Assembly: GCF_028864635.1 (NCBI RefSeq)
Contig: NZ_CP104850.1
Coordinates: 1,432,001-1,496,000, forward strand
Direction: 5' to 3'
Length of the DNA stretch: 64,000 nucleotides
Origin: Cloacibacterium sp. TD35
GTDB lineage: Bacteria > Bacteroidota > Bacteroidia > Flavobacteriales > Weeksellaceae
Shown here: positions 15,578-23,830 of the stretch, piece after piece
Numbering within the stretch: position 1 is the first letter of the stretch
Layout: every line of letters starts with the position of its first letter
The notes under the pieces: model-generated
What the model was told of the DNA's origin: nothing
The model's input: the letters and a program-made list of their open reading frames with translations, nothing else
Database searches by the model: none
Position numbers and translations under genes: made by a program

Positions 15578-18004
15578 TTAAGATTTTTTGAACCAATTTT
15601 TTGCTCTGTTGTAATCTAAGAAATAAGTAATTCTGAGTGAAAGGTTGTTAATCATAGGTTCATTGAACAATCGGTCAAAATTATCTCTCATGCTTAATCT
15701 GGCTACATCTAAGAAATTTTGAGCTTGATTTCTGTACAGTAAAGTGAGCTGTGAACCTGGTGCAAACCACCAACTGTAGCGTAAATCTAGATTCCATGAA
15801 TTGAAGGTTCCGTCTCTGTTTTCTGTGAAACTAGTGTCTGGATTAAGTTCTCCATTATCTTTTAATGTATAAAATTGTCTGTAGGCAACTTCTGAAAAAT
15901 AATGACGGAAAGTAAGGTTAATCGCCATTTTTTCATTAAATGTATATTGAGAAGAAACACTATTTTCTACAGAGTTTCTTAATCTTCGGCCAATGAAAAT
16001 GTTCGTGGCATCTTTTCCTACAAATCCTGTTTCATTGTTATAATTAGCATAATTTAAAGTATGAAAAATAGAAAAATGGTCATTAAATCGATATCGGGTA
16101 TTGATTTCAGACATGTAGGTAATTCTCTTGTCTTCATTATATTTATAAAACTCTACATAACCACCGATTTTGAATTTTTTCCTTTCGTCTGTATTGGCAA
16201 AAATCCAAGGATTATACATGGCTGGAATAAATAAGTATTTACCAAAAGTTCTCGGTTCGTAAATATCATTAGTTCCAAGTGGTTTTACCATTAATCCTCC
16301 TCCGTAATTGAAGAAATTTTTATTGGTAATTTGTAAATTTTGGTGAATCACGAAATCTGCAAATAAATCAGTTTCTAACCTTCTGTTGTTGTTTACTTTA
16401 AGGCTGTAATTTAATTGATTGATATTGCCTTTTGGTTGCAAATAACGGTAATTATAATTAGCACTATAATTCACATAATTGGTCTGTCCAGTAAATCCTA
16501 AGTCATTAATGTCATAGTTTTTATCTCTCAAAAAAACATCTGCACCGAATTGATGGCCTTTAATAATTTGATTAAAACCAGCATTTGTTTCAAAGCCGAA
16601 TTTTTGTTTTTGATTTTCGAAAACCCAACTTCCTTCTGTGGAACCGTAAACATTAAAAGTATTTTTCTTATTGGTTAAATCGAGGAAAACTCCAGTTGCA
16701 TTAGCATCTCTGAAATCTCCGCTTCTCATTACGCTCGTATTGATGAGTGAAACCGAAGAGTTTTCGCGAAATCTTTGGTCTAAAACAAAAACATTATAAT
16801 TTGCCAAAGGTTCTGTTACTTCTTTTCTGATTTCACCAGTGTTGATATTTCTGATGGAAGCTTCGGTTTTTTCGGTAATGGCATTGAAAAATCCAATTCC
16901 TAAGCCTTTCTTAGTTCTTCCTGAAATTTTAGTAGCGTTGAAAAGTTTTACTTTTTCTGGATTTTCAGCAAATTTTTCATTGGCAGCAAGATGAGGGAAT
17001 TTACTCGGGAAACCACCAATTCTTCTGGAATAAAACATGTTTCCTTTGTTGAAAAGTTCTGTTCCTTCATTGAAAAACGAACGCTGTTCACTGAATTGTT
17101 GTTCAAATGGTCCCAAATTTAGAACGGTAGCATCAAAATTGGTTTGTCCAAAATCTGGAATTAAAGTGGTGTCTAATGTAAAAGCGTCATTAATTCCATA
17201 TTTCACATCCATTCCGCCATTTACATTGGTAGTGGTTTTTCCGTCATAATAATTTACATAACTCGAAAAATAGGGAAGGAATGACAATCTGGTAGGCGTT
17301 TGTATATTTTCTACACCATTTAGAATACCGTCATATAATAAGAAGCTTCCTTTTTGATTGTTCACATGATTCCATGTATAAGCGGTTTTCAATCTATTAA
17401 TTTGTCGGAAAAAATTAATTCCCCATTGTTGTCTTTCGCTTTCAGGAAATCTCATTTCGAAATAAGGGATTTTCATTTCTACAGACCAACCATTTTCTAA
17501 AATTTTCACGCCAGAATACCAAATTCCGTTCCATGAAAAATCTTCGCCATTTTGGTTAGTAATTTTACTATCTGCTTGTACACCTGCAGCCGTTACGAAT
17601 AACTCTAAACTCTGCTGTTTATCATTATATCCATTAATAAATAGTACGAAAAAATCATCATTTCCTATATTGTCTCTTTCGGTAAGTTCTTTCCCGATTT
17701 TAGAAGGTTCTTTGTCATACATCATCGCAGAAACATAAATCCCGGTATCGTCATAAGCGACTTTTACTTCTGTTTTGAAGTCAGGATTTTCAGTTTTACC
17801 ATTATTAGGTCTTAGTTCTATAAAATCGTTGGCAATAGGTGCGTTTTTCCAAATATCATCATCAAGAATTCCATCAATCTTTGGTGCTTTTTCTACTCTT
17901 ACTGCATTGATGGTTTTCCGGGTAATGTTTTCGGTTTTTTCTTCTTGTGCCGAGGAAAAACCTACAAAAAGAAAAGTGAATAAGATGATGATTTGAACTT
18001 TCAT
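15578..18004 (-). CDS. DUF5916 outer-membrane protein with CBM9-like N-terminal domain
   Basis: An 808-residue exported protein with signal peptide (residues 1-19, ending FSSAQ). Residues about 35-230 resemble a family 9 carbohydrate-binding-like domain (APKIDGILDDDIWKNAP, WGINFFRQINR). The rest is DUF5916, rich in Tyr/Asn beta-strands and ending in LRITYFLDYNRAKNWFKKS, so it probably forms an outer-membrane barrel. Function is unknown; the family is common and multi-copy in Bacteroidota. It lies near another exported protein (DUF3108) on the same strand but is separated by a terminator. Confidence 0.9.
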   Translation of the reverse strand: MKVQIIILFTFLFVGFSSAQEEKTENITRKTINAVRVEKAPKIDGILDDDIWKNAPIANDFIELRPNNGKTENPDFKTEVKVAYDDTGIYVSAMMYDKEPSKIGKELTERDNIGNDDFFVLFINGYNDKQQSLELFVTAAGVQADSKITNQNGEDFSWNGIWYSGVKILENGWSVEMKIPYFEMRFPESERQQWGINFFRQINRLKTAYTWNHVNNQKGSFLLYDGILNGVENIQTPTRLSFLPYFSSYVNYYDGKTTTNVNGGMDVKYGINDAFTLDTTLIPDFGQTNFDATVLNLGPFEQQFSEQRSFFNEGTELFNKGNMFYSRRIGGFPSKFPHLAANEKFAENPEKVKLFNATKISGRTKKGLGIGFFNAITEKTEASIRNINTGEIRKEVTEPLANYNVFVLDQRFRENSSVSLINTSVMRSGDFRDANATGVFLDLTNKKNTFNVYGSTEGSWVFENQKQKFGFETNAGFNQIIKGHQFGADVFLRDKNYDINDLGFTGQTNYVNYSANYNYRYLQPKGNINQLNYSLKVNNNRRLETDLFADFVIHQNLQITNKNFFNYGGGLMVKPLGTNDIYEPRTFGKYLFIPAMYNPWIFANTDERKKFKIGGYVEFYKYNEDKRITYMSEINTRYRFNDHFSIFHTLNYANYNNETGFVGKDATNIFIGRRLRNSVENSVSSQYTFNEKMAINLTFRHYFSEVAYRQFYTLKDNGELNPDTSFTENRDGTFNSWNLDLRYSWWFAPGSQLTLLYRNQAQNFLDVARLSMRDNFDRLFNEPMINNLSLRITYFLDYNRAKNWFKKS

Positions 18005-18093
18005 GTATTTTTATTTAGAGAAATTAGTTGCAAAAAAAAATCATTTGTTTCAAGTAGAACAACTAATCTTTTAGTTTTATTACATAAAGCGCA

Positions 18094-18122
18094 AAAAAAT
18101 CCAACAATTTTTGTCGGATTTT
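18094..18122 (-). terminator. Terminator of the DUF3108 gene
   Basis: Minus-strand hairpin AAATCCGACAA / TTGTTGGATTT (one G-U pair) followed by T residues, 15 nt after the stop at 18138. Confidence 0.75.
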
Positions 18123-18137
18123 ATATTTCTTAAAATT

Positions 18138-18902
18138 TTATTTAGAAAAATTCAAAGGGTATTTTACATTAGCGTATCCGTCTATACTTGCTTTTAGAGA
18201 ACCTACTAGAAGTTCTGCTCTAATTTCTACAGGAACGTGGTTCTCGTCGTTGGTTACCCACATTGTAACGCCTTCTTGGGATTTAAAAATTCTACCACTC
18301 ATTACGTAAGGTTTAATTTTAAGGCAAGAAATGTCCCCAAATTTGGTGGTTTTGTTTTCCACAGCAACTACTTTTAGCATAAAAGGATAAGATTCATCAT
18401 CAATCCAAACGTTCATTTTAATATTGCTCCCTACTTTAAACTTTGACTGATCCATACTTCTAAGATTGTAAAAAGAAGAAAGCATGTCTTGAATTCCTCT
18501 CATGGTTTTAAAATTTTTAGAAGTCTGGTCTAGTTTGTTGGTGAGTGTAAGTGATTGATTATCATGGTTAAATTCGGTTTCGTAATGTCTTCTGTAGCCA
18601 CCTTCCGAAACGTTTCTCACATAATAACTTGGCAATCCAGTTGCGATATTTATATAACTTTCATAGATATCATCTACTTTGAAAAAAGCTCTTACTGCAC
18701 CAGTACTTCTCCCAACTCCTGTCACTCTGTAATGAGGTTTTCCTTTAAAAGTGATTTGGTTAGTGGTCAATGTAGCAGTGCCTGCATTTAAGAAACCATA
18801 GTGCAGTCTATAAGAAAGTTTTTCACCACTTTTAATATTGTCAATTTGTGAAAAAACAGTGATTGAAATTAATAAAAATATAAAATTGAATATTTTTTTC
18901 AT
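18138..18902 (-). CDS. DUF3108 exported protein
   Basis: A 254-residue protein with a signal peptide (MKKIFNFIFLLISITVFSQ). The mature part matches DUF3108: GEKLSYRLHYGFLNAGTATLT at the start, RMKV-like DDIYESYINIATGLPSYYVRNVSEGGY in the middle, and IKPYVMSGRIFKSQEGVTMWVTNDENHVPVEIRAE segments near the end, which I name only by position (residues about 190-240). The family is periplasmic or outer-membrane associated, of unknown function. No partner gene is adjacent. Confidence 0.9.
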   Translation of the reverse strand: MKKIFNFIFLLISITVFSQIDNIKSGEKLSYRLHYGFLNAGTATLTTNQITFKGKPHYRVTGVGRSTGAVRAFFKVDDIYESYINIATGLPSYYVRNVSEGGYRRHYETEFNHDNQSLTLTNKLDQTSKNFKTMRGIQDMLSSFYNLRSMDQSKFKVGSNIKMNVWIDDESYPFMLKVVAVENKTTKFGDISCLKIKPYVMSGRIFKSQEGVTMWVTNDENHVPVEIRAELLVGSLKASIDGYANVKYPLNFSK

Positions 18903-19025
18903 AATCGATTTTTAAATAATTATTCCCTCGCAAATTCTTTGCCAAAATTTTAAAGTGGCCGTTTTATAGATAATCAGTATTGATAAATCTCATAAAAGTT
19001 ACATAGGCCAAACCACAAAATTTGC

Positions 19026-19033
19026 TATATTTG
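19026..19033 (+). promoter_or_regulatory. -7 element (TATATTTG) of the ferredoxin reductase gene
   Basis: Exact TAnnTTTG, 54 nt before the ATG at 19088. Confidence 0.5.
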
Positions 19034-19087
19034 CAAAAAATGAAAAGTTTTTATTCGTAATTCAAATTTACAATAAAAAATATATAA

Positions 19088-20140
19088 ATGATAAATACAG
19101 ATTTATTGATTATCGGAGCCGGACCAACCGGTCTTTTTGCTGTTTTTGAGGCAGGGTTACTTAAAATTAAATGTCACATCATAGATGCATTACCACAGCC
19201 TGGTGGTCAACTTGCAGAGTTATATCCTAAGAAGCCAATTTTTGATATTCCTGGTTATCCATCAGTGTTAGCGGGGGAGTTGGTAGATAATTTAATGGAA
19301 CAAATTAAACAGTTTGAACCTGGATTTACCTTGGCAGAAACTGCAACTACTCTTCATAAATTAGAAGACGGAACTTTCGAAGTGATTACCAATAAAGGTA
19401 CAGTTCACCGTGCAAAAGCCGTTGCAATTGCTGGTGGTTTAGGAACTTTCGAGCCTAGAAAACCTTTGATTGACAATATTGCAGACTACGAAGAAAAAGG
19501 GGTAGAATATTTTGTGAAAAATCCTGAGCATTTCAGAGATAAAAATATTGTAATTGCTGGTGGTGGTGATTCTGCACTAGACTGGAGTATTTTCTTGTCT
19601 AATGTGGCAAAATCTGTTACACTTATTCACCGTAGAAATGAGTTTAGAGGTGCTCTTGACTCTGTAGAAAAGGTACAAGAACTTAAAAATGCTGGTAAAA
19701 TTAATTTGATTACCCCAGCAGAAGTAATTGGTTTAAAAGGCGATGGTCATATAGAAGCGATTACGATTGACAAAGAAGGTGAAGTTTACGATTTAGAAAC
19801 AGATTATTTTATTCCGCTTTTTGGATTGACTCCTAAATTGGGTGATATAGCGAACTGGGGATTAGAAATAGAAAAAAATGCGATTGTAGTGAATAACGCT
19901 TTGGATTATCAAACCAATATTGAAGGTGTTTATGCAATTGGCGACGTAAATACTTATCCAGGAAAATTAAAACTAATTTTATGTGGTTTCCACGAAGCAA
20001 CTTTGATGTGTCAAAGTGTCTACAATAGAATGAATCCTGGTAGAAAATATGTCTTAAAATATACCACTGTAAGTGGAGTAGATGGTTTTGACGGAACTAG
20101 AAAAGAAGCTGAAAAAGCAGTAGTAAAGAAAATTGATTAA
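19088..20140 (+). CDS. Ferredoxin-NADP+ reductase, thioredoxin-reductase-like type
   Basis: A 350-residue flavoprotein with two nucleotide-binding folds: FAD site GAGPTG (residues 9-14) and NADPH site IAGGGDSALDW. It lacks the redox-active CxxC of thioredoxin reductase, which places it with the TrxR-like ferredoxin-NADP+ reductases (YumC/Chlorobium FNR type). It should move electrons between NADPH and a ferredoxin. A [2Fe-2S] ferredoxin gene follows 52 nt downstream, a strong contextual support. The pathway served, for example hydroxylation, desaturation or cluster assembly, cannot be read here. Confidence 0.93.
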   Translation: MINTDLLIIGAGPTGLFAVFEAGLLKIKCHIIDALPQPGGQLAELYPKKPIFDIPGYPSVLAGELVDNLMEQIKQFEPGFTLAETATTLHKLEDGTFEVITNKGTVHRAKAVAIAGGLGTFEPRKPLIDNIADYEEKGVEYFVKNPEHFRDKNIVIAGGGDSALDWSIFLSNVAKSVTLIHRRNEFRGALDSVEKVQELKNAGKINLITPAEVIGLKGDGHIEAITIDKEGEVYDLETDYFIPLFGLTPKLGDIANWGLEIEKNAIVVNNALDYQTNIEGVYAIGDVNTYPGKLKLILCGFHEATLMCQSVYNRMNPGRKYVLKYTTVSGVDGFDGTRKEAEKAVVKKID

Positions 20141-20144
20141 GTGG

Positions 20145-20175
20145 TAAGATGCTTGATGTTGCATCCATCATCTTA
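20145..20175 (+). repeat. Intergenic hairpin between reductase and ferredoxin genes
   Basis: Arms TAAGATG (20145-20151) and CATCTTA (20169-20175), with inner arms GATG/CATC. No T run follows, so it is not a classical terminator. It may be an mRNA processing or stability element. Confidence 0.6.
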
Positions 20176-20192
20176 CACCCAACAAAAATATT

Positions 20193-20525
20193 ATGGCATT
20201 AGACGTAAACATAAAAATTACAGATAGAAACGGAGTTACCCATGAAGTAGCAGCGCCTACAGACATGGCTATGAACTTAATGGAAGTAGTAAAACTCTAT
20301 GAATTAGCGGAAGAAGGAACGATTGGTGTTTGCGGAGGAATGGCAATGTGTGCTTCTTGTCAATGCTATGTAAATAGTGATACTTCGCTTCCTGAAAAAT
20401 CAGATGAAGAAGAAGCGATGCTTTCTGAAGCTTATAATGTGAGAGAAAATTCAAGATTAGGCTGCCAGATTCACATCACCGAAGATTTGGAAGGTTTAGA
20501 AGTAGAATTGGCACCTTATGAATAA
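20193..20525 (+). CDS. [2Fe-2S] ferredoxin, adrenodoxin type
   Basis: A 110-residue ferredoxin. Four cluster cysteines are visible: Cys47, Cys53, Cys56 and Cys91 (C-x5-C-x2-C-x34-C), the adrenodoxin/ISC-type spacing, with an acidic C-terminal half (EKSDEEEAML, HITEDLEG) that usually docks the reductase. It follows the reductase gene on the same strand, so the pair forms an electron-transfer chain from NADPH. It ends at a strong terminator. Confidence 0.96.
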   Translation: MALDVNIKITDRNGVTHEVAAPTDMAMNLMEVVKLYELAEEGTIGVCGGMAMCASCQCYVNSDTSLPEKSDEEEAMLSEAYNVRENSRLGCQIHITEDLEGLEVELAPYE

Positions 20526-20544
20526 TTGAAGTAAAAAGATAAAG

Positions 20545-20574
20545 AAAAAAGACGCAAATTTTTGCGTCTTTTTT
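20545..20574. terminator. Bidirectional terminator between ferredoxin and pepD
   Basis: A 14-bp stem (AAAAAAGACGCAAA / TTTGCGTCTTTTTT) with a 2-nt spacer between convergent genes. Confidence 0.88.
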
Positions 20575-20594
20575 TATGGGTAATTATTTGATAA

Positions 20595-22037
20595 TTAATT
20601 TTTTACAGGAATGTTTTTCAAGATTTCTTGTAAATATTTCCAGAATTTTTGAGCAGATGGAATATTCGCTCTTTCGTCTGGAGAATGCGCTCCTCTAATC
20701 GTAGGCCCGAAACTTACCATTTCCATTTTTGGATAATTAGCGCCAATAATTCCGCATTCTAAACCAGCATGACAAGCAACAACGTGAGGTTTTGCTCCGA
20801 AATCTTTTTCATAAATTTCGGTCATGATTTTAATGATTTCTGCACCTGGTTTTGGTTTCCAGCCTGGGTATGATCCCGAAAAGTCAACTTGCATTCCTGC
20901 CAGTTCAAAAACAGATTTCAGTTGTTCGGCAACAGCCATTTTGGTAGATTCTACTGAAGAACGAGTAAGATTTAAGATTTTTAAACCTCCGTTTTTCAAT
21001 TCTACTCTTGCAATATTATTAGATGCTTCTACTAAATCTGCAACGTCTGGAGACATTCTGTATACACCATTGTGAGCAGATTTTAAAGCTAAAATAATTT
21101 TTTTAGAGTCATCCACAGAAAGTCCGTTTTCTGTATTTTCAGCGGTATCGAAATTAATTTCTAAATCTTTTTCAACCGAAGCTAGTTCTTCTAAAATATC
21201 AGATTTAATGGCTTCTAATTTTTGTAAATATTCAGAAGTATTATTTACGGCAACCAAAGCGTGAGCTTCTCTAGGAATAGCGTTTCTCAATCCGCCTCCG
21301 TCAATAGAAATCAATTGAATTTGGTTTGAAACTCCAGTATAAAGTAATCTTCCCAGAATCACATTAGAGTTTCCGAAACCTTTGTGAATATCCATTCCAG
21401 AGTGACCACCTTGTAAACCTTTGATTTCAATTTTTACAAAATTTGCAGAAGTGGAAGTCAGATTATAGCTTGCAGAAGCCGTTACATCGATACCACCAGC
21501 ACAACCTATATCTATTTCGTCATCTTCTTCTGTATCTAGATTTAATAAAATTTCACCCGTTATTTGACCAGGTTTTAAACCAAGCGCACCTGTCATTCCA
21601 GTTTCTTCATCTATGGTAAAAAGAGCTTCAATAGAAGGATGAGCAATGTCTGTACTTTCTAAAATACTCATAATGGCTGCAACTCCTAGTCCGTTATCTG
21701 CGCCTAAAGTGGTTCCTTTTGCTTTCACCCAGTCTCCGTCTACATACATTTCGATTCCTTGTGTTTCAAAATCGAAATCTACATCATTATTTTTCTGACA
21801 AACCATGTCAAGGTGAGATTGTAAAACCACTGTTTGACGGTTTTCCATTCCTGCGGTTGCTGGTTTTTTGATGATGACGTTTCCTACTTCGTCTACAGAA
21901 GTTGATAAACCAAGATTTTCGCCAAAATTTTTAATAAAAGCGATAACTCTTTCTTCCTTTTTAGAAGGACGTGGAACGGCGTTGAGTGCCGCGAAGTTTT
22001 TCCAAATATTTTGAGGTTCTAAATGGGTAATTGACAT
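20595..22037 (-). CDS. pepD: Aminoacyl-histidine dipeptidase (cytosol non-specific dipeptidase)
   Basis: A 480-residue M20-family metallopeptidase that cleaves Xaa-His dipeptides. Metal-site motifs are visible: VVLQSHLDMVCQ, TLGADNGLGVA, FTIDEETGMTGA, NLDTEEDDEIDIG and the C-terminal HAGLECG. The length agrees with E. coli PepD. The ATG at 22037 (MSITHLEPQN) is used because a longer ATG at 22070 lies upstream of the -7 element. It is monocistronic and cytoplasmic. Confidence 0.96.
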   Translation of the reverse strand: MSITHLEPQNIWKNFAALNAVPRPSKKEERVIAFIKNFGENLGLSTSVDEVGNVIIKKPATAGMENRQTVVLQSHLDMVCQKNNDVDFDFETQGIEMYVDGDWVKAKGTTLGADNGLGVAAIMSILESTDIAHPSIEALFTIDEETGMTGALGLKPGQITGEILLNLDTEEDDEIDIGCAGGIDVTASASYNLTSTSANFVKIEIKGLQGGHSGMDIHKGFGNSNVILGRLLYTGVSNQIQLISIDGGGLRNAIPREAHALVAVNNTSEYLQKLEAIKSDILEELASVEKDLEINFDTAENTENGLSVDDSKKIILALKSAHNGVYRMSPDVADLVEASNNIARVELKNGGLKILNLTRSSVESTKMAVAEQLKSVFELAGMQVDFSGSYPGWKPKPGAEIIKIMTEIYEKDFGAKPHVVACHAGLECGIIGANYPKMEMVSFGPTIRGAHSPDERANIPSAQKFWKYLQEILKNIPVKN

Positions 22038-22053
22038 ATAAAATGATTTCTTA

Positions 22054-22061
22054 CAAAGATA
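22054..22061 (-). promoter_or_regulatory. -7 element (TATCTTTG) of pepD
   Basis: Exact TAnnTTTG on the minus strand, 16 nt before ATG 22037. It rules out the upstream in-frame ATG at 22070. Confidence 0.6.
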
Positions 22062-22084
22062 ATGAATCATGAAAATGTAAGCAC

Positions 22085-22110
22085 AAAAAAAACCTGCAAA
22101 ATGCAGGCTT
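22085..22110 (-). terminator. Terminator of the small exported protein gene
   Basis: Minus-strand hairpin with arms CCTGCA/TGCAGG followed by eight T, just after the stop at 22116. It sits upstream of the pepD promoter. Confidence 0.75.
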
Positions 22111-22115
22111 TTCTT

Positions 22116-22499
22116 TTATTCTTTAGCAAGTAAATCTACTTGTTCGTAAATTCTTTTTTTGTATTGTTCTAATTCTTCGTTGTATTTTTCTAAAAATAAT
22201 TGAGCACTCATTTCGTAAACCGCCTTATTAATGGTGGTAAAGTCTTTTTCGTTTTGCTTCATCAGTGTTTTGTAATCTTCATCAGAAAGTTGCTCTTTTT
22301 TTGATTTAATATATTTTTTTATGTCAAAATAATATTTGCTAATTTCTAGATTTGCTTCATTATTTTTGAACAAATTATCATTAACTGTAAAATAAGTTTG
22401 ATAGTTATCGCTCTCTCTCTTTACATTATTAGAAGCGCTTTGCTGCGCAAAAGTAGTCACAGAAAAGATTATTGCAGAAAGTAATATTAGTTTTTTCAT
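22116..22499 (-). CDS. Small exported protein of unknown function
   Basis: A 127-residue protein with a signal peptide (MKKLILLSAIIFSVTTFAQ). The mature part is highly charged and probably helical, with repeated Lys/Glu (ISKYYFDIKKYIKSKKEQL, EKYNEELEQYKKRIYEQ) suggestive of a coiled coil. I recognise no family. The signal peptide, terminator and position between real genes support it as coding. Confidence 0.72.
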   Translation of the reverse strand: MKKLILLSAIIFSVTTFAQQSASNNVKRESDNYQTYFTVNDNLFKNNEANLEISKYYFDIKKYIKSKKEQLSDEDYKTLMKQNEKDFTTINKAVYEMSAQLFLEKYNEELEQYKKRIYEQVDLLAKE

Positions 22500-22545
22500 A
22501 AGTTATTGGATTTTATTAAAGATAATAAGTATTTTATATTCGATG

Positions 22546-23142
22546 TTAACCTTTTGCTCTTTCTAAAAGAACCATCATCATTAGGCTTAAAACCACTAAA
22601 GTTTCGTCTTCATCTGCAATATCATTGATTTGGTCTAACTGAAATTTTCTACCAAAAAATGAAGGCATCTTTTTCAAACGATAAATTTCTTTTCCATTAT
22701 TGTCATGAACGATATAAGTAGGATTGAAAAAATAACCTGTAAAAATCCCCAAAATAGGAATCTCGGTAAAGAATCCGTCTATAATTTTTACCCAAGCATT
22801 TTCTTCCTGAACTTTATATTTTTGGTCGTCAAAAGCATCTAAAACAAAATATGTTGCTTTCCAAATAGAGCGCATTCCTTTTCTGGTGATTTTTCCTAAA
22901 TTCTTTCCAGTGTGGTCTGTTATGGCATAACTTGCGTTAAAATCTATCCATTGATTGGCTCTAATTCTAAAGTTTTCCTGCGTTCTAGTTTCATTATTGT
23001 AAACAACTACATCTTCTTTTAGTTTGAATAATTTTTGACGAACATAAGCCAAGGAATTTCCGTTTTTGTCAGAAATATTGAAATCACTCGCCAATGTAGA
23101 AATTTTGAATTTTAAAAATAGCGGATACTGAAGATTCTGCAT
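22546..23142 (-). CDS. LURP-one-related / scramblase-like (tubby fold) protein
   Basis: A 198-residue protein that looks like the LURP-one-related family (tubby C-terminal-like barrel): FKISTLASDFNISDKNGNSLAYVRQKLFKLKEDVVVY-like opening (residues 11-48) and repeated Y-x-I-x-D/N-x-x-G-K units such as YAITDHTGKNLGKI and YIVHDNNGKEIYRL. A hydrophobic stretch, FFTEIPILGIFTGYFF, lies near residues 128-143. Function in bacteria is unknown. The assignment is by motif memory and is moderate. Confidence 0.65.
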   Translation of the reverse strand: MQNLQYPLFLKFKISTLASDFNISDKNGNSLAYVRQKLFKLKEDVVVYNNETRTQENFRIRANQWIDFNASYAITDHTGKNLGKITRKGMRSIWKATYFVLDAFDDQKYKVQEENAWVKIIDGFFTEIPILGIFTGYFFNPTYIVHDNNGKEIYRLKKMPSFFGRKFQLDQINDIADEDETLVVLSLMMMVLLERAKG

Positions 23143-23171
23143 AGAAATATATTTTGGATAAAGATAATTTT

Positions 23172-23204
23172 AAATATTCAGATTTTCAGATTTTCAAATT
23201 AAAA
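23172..23204 (+). repeat. Short period-8 repeat before recR
   Basis: The stretch near 23176-23200 reads as copies of a CAGATTTT-like octamer and lies directly before the recR promoter motif. It is reminiscent of the heptamer arrays before adk and obgE but shorter. Confidence 0.4.
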
Positions 23205-23206
23205 AG

Positions 23207-23214
23207 TACATTTG
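23207..23214 (+). promoter_or_regulatory. -7 element (TACATTTG) almost touching recR
   Basis: Exact TAnnTTTG with only 4 nt before the ATG at 23219, which predicts a leaderless or nearly leaderless recR mRNA. Confidence 0.5.
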
Positions 23215-23218
23215 TATA

Positions 23219-23830
23219 ATGAATTTTCCTAGTAAAGTTTTAGAAAAAGCCGTAGAAGAAATTTCTAGTTTGCCTGGAATTGGCAAAAAATCTGCATTGA
23301 GACTTGCTTTGCATCTGCTTCGCGTTCCAGAATCTCAAGGAATGGCGCTTGGTAAGGCTATACAGAAATTGGTAACAGAAATTAAATACTGTCAGGAGTG
23401 TCATAATTTTTCAGATGAGGATATTTGCGAAATTTGCAGTAATCATAAGAGAAATGATGACGTGCTCTGTATTGTAGAAGATGTAAGAGATGTAATGGCG
23501 ATAGAAAATACAGCTAAATTTAATGGTAAATATTTGGTTTTGGGCGGTAAAATTTCTCCCATGGAAGGAATTGGACCACACCAATTGAATATTTCTTCGA
23601 TTGAAAGAAAGTTGAACGAAGGAAAAGTAAAAGAATTAATATTTGCCCTTTCTGCAACCATGGAAGGTGATACTACAGCATATTATTTATACAAAAAATT
23701 CAAAGAATTTCCGGTGACTTTTTCTACTATTGCTCGTGGAATTTCTGTGGGTGATGAACTAGAATATGCAGACGAAATTTCCCTAGGAAGAAGTATTGTA
23801 AACCGATTACCTTACAACGAGTCTAATTAA
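23219..23830 (+). CDS. recR: Recombination mediator RecR
   Basis: A 203-residue protein that with RecO (and RecF) loads RecA at single-strand gaps. The N-terminal helix-hairpin-helix (LPGIGKKSALRLALHLL) is followed by the four-cysteine zinc finger (Cys58, Cys61, Cys70, Cys73) and a Toprim domain (LCIVEDVRDVMAIE; GGKISPMEGIGP). Length matches the family. Its stop codon overlaps that of the convergent pseudogene (TTAA at 23827-23830), and no terminator separates them. Confidence 0.97.
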   Translation: MNFPSKVLEKAVEEISSLPGIGKKSALRLALHLLRVPESQGMALGKAIQKLVTEIKYCQECHNFSDEDICEICSNHKRNDDVLCIVEDVRDVMAIENTAKFNGKYLVLGGKISPMEGIGPHQLNISSIERKLNEGKVKELIFALSATMEGDTTAYYLYKKFKEFPVTFSTIARGISVGDELEYADEISLGRSIVNRLPYNESN

